From Fremontodendron californicum (lineage: Eukaryota; Streptophyta; Magnoliopsida; Malvales; Malvaceae), in contig JAULJL010000003.1 in the NCBI GenBank assembly GCA_030761205.1, positions 992,001 through 1,056,000 of the forward strand: a stretch of DNA of 64,000 bases. Direction: 5' to 3'. Both the position numbers and the translations under genes were made by a program. Below the pieces are notes generated by a model. That model did no database searches and was not told the DNA's origin. It saw only the letters and a program-made list of their open reading frames with translations. Shown here in pieces: positions 61,201-64,000 of the stretch; positions within the stretch are counted from its first letter, which is position 1, and every line of letters starts with the position of its first letter.

Positions 61201-62386
61201 TCCGTTAGATTTTACGAGTCCACATCAGCATTTTAACGGTTTTTCATTAACACCGTTATCAATTTTACTTATTTGCACCTATTTCAATTGTACAGGGACT
61301 AAATTACTCACTTTTACAGTACAAAGACTAATTTACTGTTTTCACTATAGTACAGGGACTATGTGGGTACTTAAACCAATATAATAGGATGACAACAAAA
61401 TTTTGAATTGAGAAACAAGCCTCTATTTAACATAGAATCAACCCAGACAAAGCCATTATGAAGAGGAAAAGAAACACAAAAGCTCCCAGAAGGGAAGAGA
61501 GACAGATTTCTCAAAAGAGCACTTAAACTTTGTTAATTTAGAAATCAATTTGTAAATTACTGGCCTTCCCACTTTCTACCAAATCTCTAAGTACCAGAAA
61601 CACAAGAGGGATCATAATCTCTATTTTCAAACACCTATATAGCAGTCTATCAATTTAAACCCATATTTAAAAATTCACAGCAACGTTGCTCATCACTTAA
61701 TATAAGAAAACAGTTTCTGCTATAGCAAAGATTCAAGCCATGAGAGACCAAGACAAAGAACTGAAAGAACATTTTCAAAAGCAATAATCTCGTAAAAATT
61801 TGAAATCAGAAAGAAGGTAGGAGACCATAGCTGAAGATTTACGTTGATGAAAAAATGTCAACAAGAGAATAAACTCTTCAATCAAGAAGTTAGTTTTTAC
61901 CTTATTGCCTTACGGAAATGCTGGAACATCTCAATGATTAGTGCATCGCATTCGAGATCCAACATCACCACACATGATCTGACTTTGGCAACAGTTTCAA
62001 GAATCGAGGTCCTCTTAATGAATGAGCGGCTGGACTTGTCAGATAAATTTTCAAATGATGATACAATCAGTTGAAAGACCTCCTGCATACACATTAATAG
62101 GAATCAATACTTCAAATGCAGGAAATGATTTTAAAAAGATCATGATCTGCAAAAGCATCCAGAAACAATGAATTCAAAGTACCCTCATTTGGTCATCATC
62201 ATAAGGAGCATCTGGTGCAGTTATCCTTGTTATCTCACTGATGCAAGCAGCAACTGCAACTTTGACATCATCATCAGGATGTCTCAAAAGTTGCTCTGCC
62301 ACCAATGCTTTGAGTGATGGAGAGAGTGCATTTTGCATTGATTCGCTTGGTGATTGTTCCACCCTTGAAAGACAACTCTCAACTTG
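55237..62386 (-). CDS. PDS5-like sister chromatid cohesion protein (PDS5C/D type), first exon missing
   Basis: A nuclear cohesin cofactor family. Thirteen minus-strand exons: 62386-62183, 62082-61901, 60842-60716, 60635-60441, 60082-60035, 59866-58946, 58801-58694, 57789-57716, 56684-56633, 56488-56402, 56323-56280, 55957-55886 and 55807-55237. They join in frame to 894 residues plus TGA. Residues 1-236 form the HEAT-like PDS5 region (VKVAVAACISEITRITAPDA, RSCVVMLDLECDALIIEMFQ). Residues about 237-595 are acidic Ser/Lys-rich and disordered. A Tudor-like domain spans about 597-660 (LKVKVWWPKDRVFYEGVIHS, HYNDGDEEIL). The rest is a Lys/Ser-rich basic tail ending KKRRR. Plant PDS5C/D proteins have this order and length. 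The first ~35 residues, from ATG to a conserved LLD, were not found and probably lie beyond 64000. The intron at 60034-59867 has a GC donor. Confidence 0.94.
57498..57531. repeat. (GA)n and G10 tract in a PDS5-like intron
   Basis: A GA dinucleotide run followed by ten G, inside the intron between exons 56684 and 57716. Confidence 0.93.
60984..61377. mobile_element. 394-bp MULE-like foldback MITE in a PDS5-like intron
   Basis: The element is nearly palindromic over its whole length: GTTTAAGTACCCACATAGTC at left against GGTTTAAGTACCCACATAGT inward from the right. Arms such as CCGTTAAAATGCTGACGTGG and its complement meet near the centre at about 61180. A perfect 10-bp direct repeat, AATATAATAG, flanks it at 60974-60983 and 61378-61387. 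Confidence 0.92.
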
Positions 62387-64000
62387 CTATATTTACAGAG
62401 GATAGAAAAGAGTAAACATTCATCACCAATGTAAAAAGTATCCATTAAAAAGCACTAGCATAAGGCACACCACAAGGGATATTAAAGTACCTAAAAATTC
62501 AGACAATCAGTTGATCGTCCCAAGATTCATTAGGAACTGCTCAAAAATCATCTATACATCAATAAGGCTCTACAAAAAGAAACAGACTTGAAACAATATA
62601 TAGCCAACTGCAAGGTTACAGTTGGAGGTGAACAAAGCAACACTTAAAAGTATCCCCTTGCCAAATAGGGAGACAAAAACGGAAAAATACTTAAAATATT
62701 CTAGTTCTAATTGACTATAAACCAAAGACAAATTTGAAGGTATCTACACCCTATTATCACTAATTTGGTATACTACTAAGACATCAGCAAGCACCCACCT
62801 CCAAAATCACACTGCGGTTCCTTGAATTTCCATATTCCTAAAGAGTCATTCTACATCGGAATTGATACACAGTTTTCTTGCAGCCACTTATTCAAGAACA
62901 AATTGTAAAACCCTAATAAACATTAAATCTAAGGAGATAGCTTAAAAGAGACATAGATCCTAAACAAACAATCTACCAAAGGATGATTTTGCCCCAGCAC
63001 CACCTTTTTGCACATCCTCTTCATAGTTTTTCTTGCTTGGCATCATGAATACCCATAACCTTGTCTAAGACACCTAAAATAACAGGACAGGTCTTCATAC
63101 AGGTATAGAAGAAAATGAGATAAAATTCATGAAAAATAACACCATTTGCGATGTTTCGCCCCTCTAAGGAAACAGACAAGATATTTACAACAAAGAATAC
63201 ACTCATTAACATCTATGTTTTATGTAATAAAAACATAATCTCACATGCCCAACAAAATCCTTCCTTAATAGGAATGTTTTCACACAATATCTACACATGC
63301 TTTCCATATTAACTTTTAACGCTTTCAATGCAATCGCAAGTTGGTCATCAAAAATTATACCTCGCCTGTCAAAAATTAGTATCCAAACATAGATCGTGCT
63401 TACTTAACTAAAAAAAATCAAGGATCATATTTATTTAACCAGTTCCTCGGATTTCACAAAATTTAAGCCTGATATGAGATTCCCTTTAGGAAGAATCAAT
63501 ACCATTATGCCGCGTATAGACAAAAAACACGCGCGCGTGTACATACACAATCACTTAAATGCTGCTCGCGCGCATTTTTGAATTTGAAAGAACTTCAAAT
63601 CTTCAAACCATTTCATCCAAACATTTGCTACTGCATAGCATTTGCATTCAAAAACACGTAGCATACTAGCATTTAAAGTCTAGTAAAGCAAACCCATTGA
63701 ACATATCAGACATTTAGCAAATTCGAAAACATACACATAGGAATATATCTAAAAATAATAATACAGAGAAATGAAAACAGTTGGAGTGTTCAACAATATC
63801 CATGAAAAGAAAATATATTTTCAAGCTTATAACAGTAATGGAAGAAGCATAATTAAATACGTGAAAAACATGCGAAAGAAGAAAACTTTAGAACAAAAAT
63901 AAAAGTAGATCACAATGGGGAAATGGAACTAACTTTAATAGCAGAATTGCAGAAAATTAAAAATCACATAACAAAAACAAAATTAAACTGCATGCATAAT
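62387..64000 (-). other. Probable 5' intron of the PDS5-like gene
   Basis: From the acceptor at 62387 (TATAG before CAAGTTGAG) to the right edge I found no exon encoding the conserved PDS5 N-terminus and no other gene. The stretch is AT-rich, with a GCGCG-containing patch near 63530-63570. Confidence 0.55.

Overview
The window looks like nuclear DNA of a core eudicot plant. Its protein genes are split by many AT-rich introns and belong to plant-specific families: a class II formin, two group IIa WRKY factors, a CBL-interacting protein kinase and a Tudor-containing PDS5-like cohesin cofactor. It also holds a perfect miR156 sequence in a canonical hairpin. The space between genes is very AT-rich and packed with decayed or non-autonomous transposable elements. 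I cannot name the species.

Layout. (1) 1-4.5 kb, plus strand: the 3' half of a class II formin gene, cut by the left edge. A 167-bp MITE with 8-bp target duplications lies in its last intron. (2) 6.0-14.3 kb, minus strand: two group IIa WRKY genes in tandem (266 and 307 aa), with a 5'-truncated dead LINE between them. The downstream gene is a WRKY40-type factor whose upstream region carries a paired W-box next to an 18-C tract, which would suit auto- or cross-regulation. (3) 14.8-28.4 kb: no gene. At least eight non-autonomous elements with recognisable target-site duplications lie here: four MULE-like foldbacks, one MULE-like element built of hairpin modules, a hAT-like element, two inverted copies of a Tourist-like element that contains a ~177-bp tandem array, and a tRNA-type SINE. 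(4) 29.6-31.0 kb, minus strand: an intronless CIPK gene, 442 aa, closest to the CIPK5 type. (5) 35.8-41.6 kb, plus strand: a nearly full-length but dead Ty1/copia element with 5-bp TSD, both LTRs, PBS and degenerate gag-pol. (6) About 48.9 kb, minus strand: a MIR156 precursor. (7) 51.6-53.7 kb, minus strand: a second 5'-truncated LINE with a perfect 15-bp TSD. (8) 55.2-64 kb, minus strand: a PDS5C/D-like gene, 13 exons visible, first exon not found and probably beyond the right edge. It has one GC-AG intron and one intronic MULE-like foldback.

The host genes do not form one pathway. Functional links are limited to the two neighbouring WRKY paralogues (stress and defence regulation) and, in general plant biology, to CIPK (calcium signalling), formin (actin), PDS5 (cohesion) and miR156 (phase change). 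I saw no CRISPR array, operon, plasmid, tRNA or rRNA gene. Exon boundaries were assigned by eye from splice consensus, reading frame and family conservation; no alignment or folding program was run.
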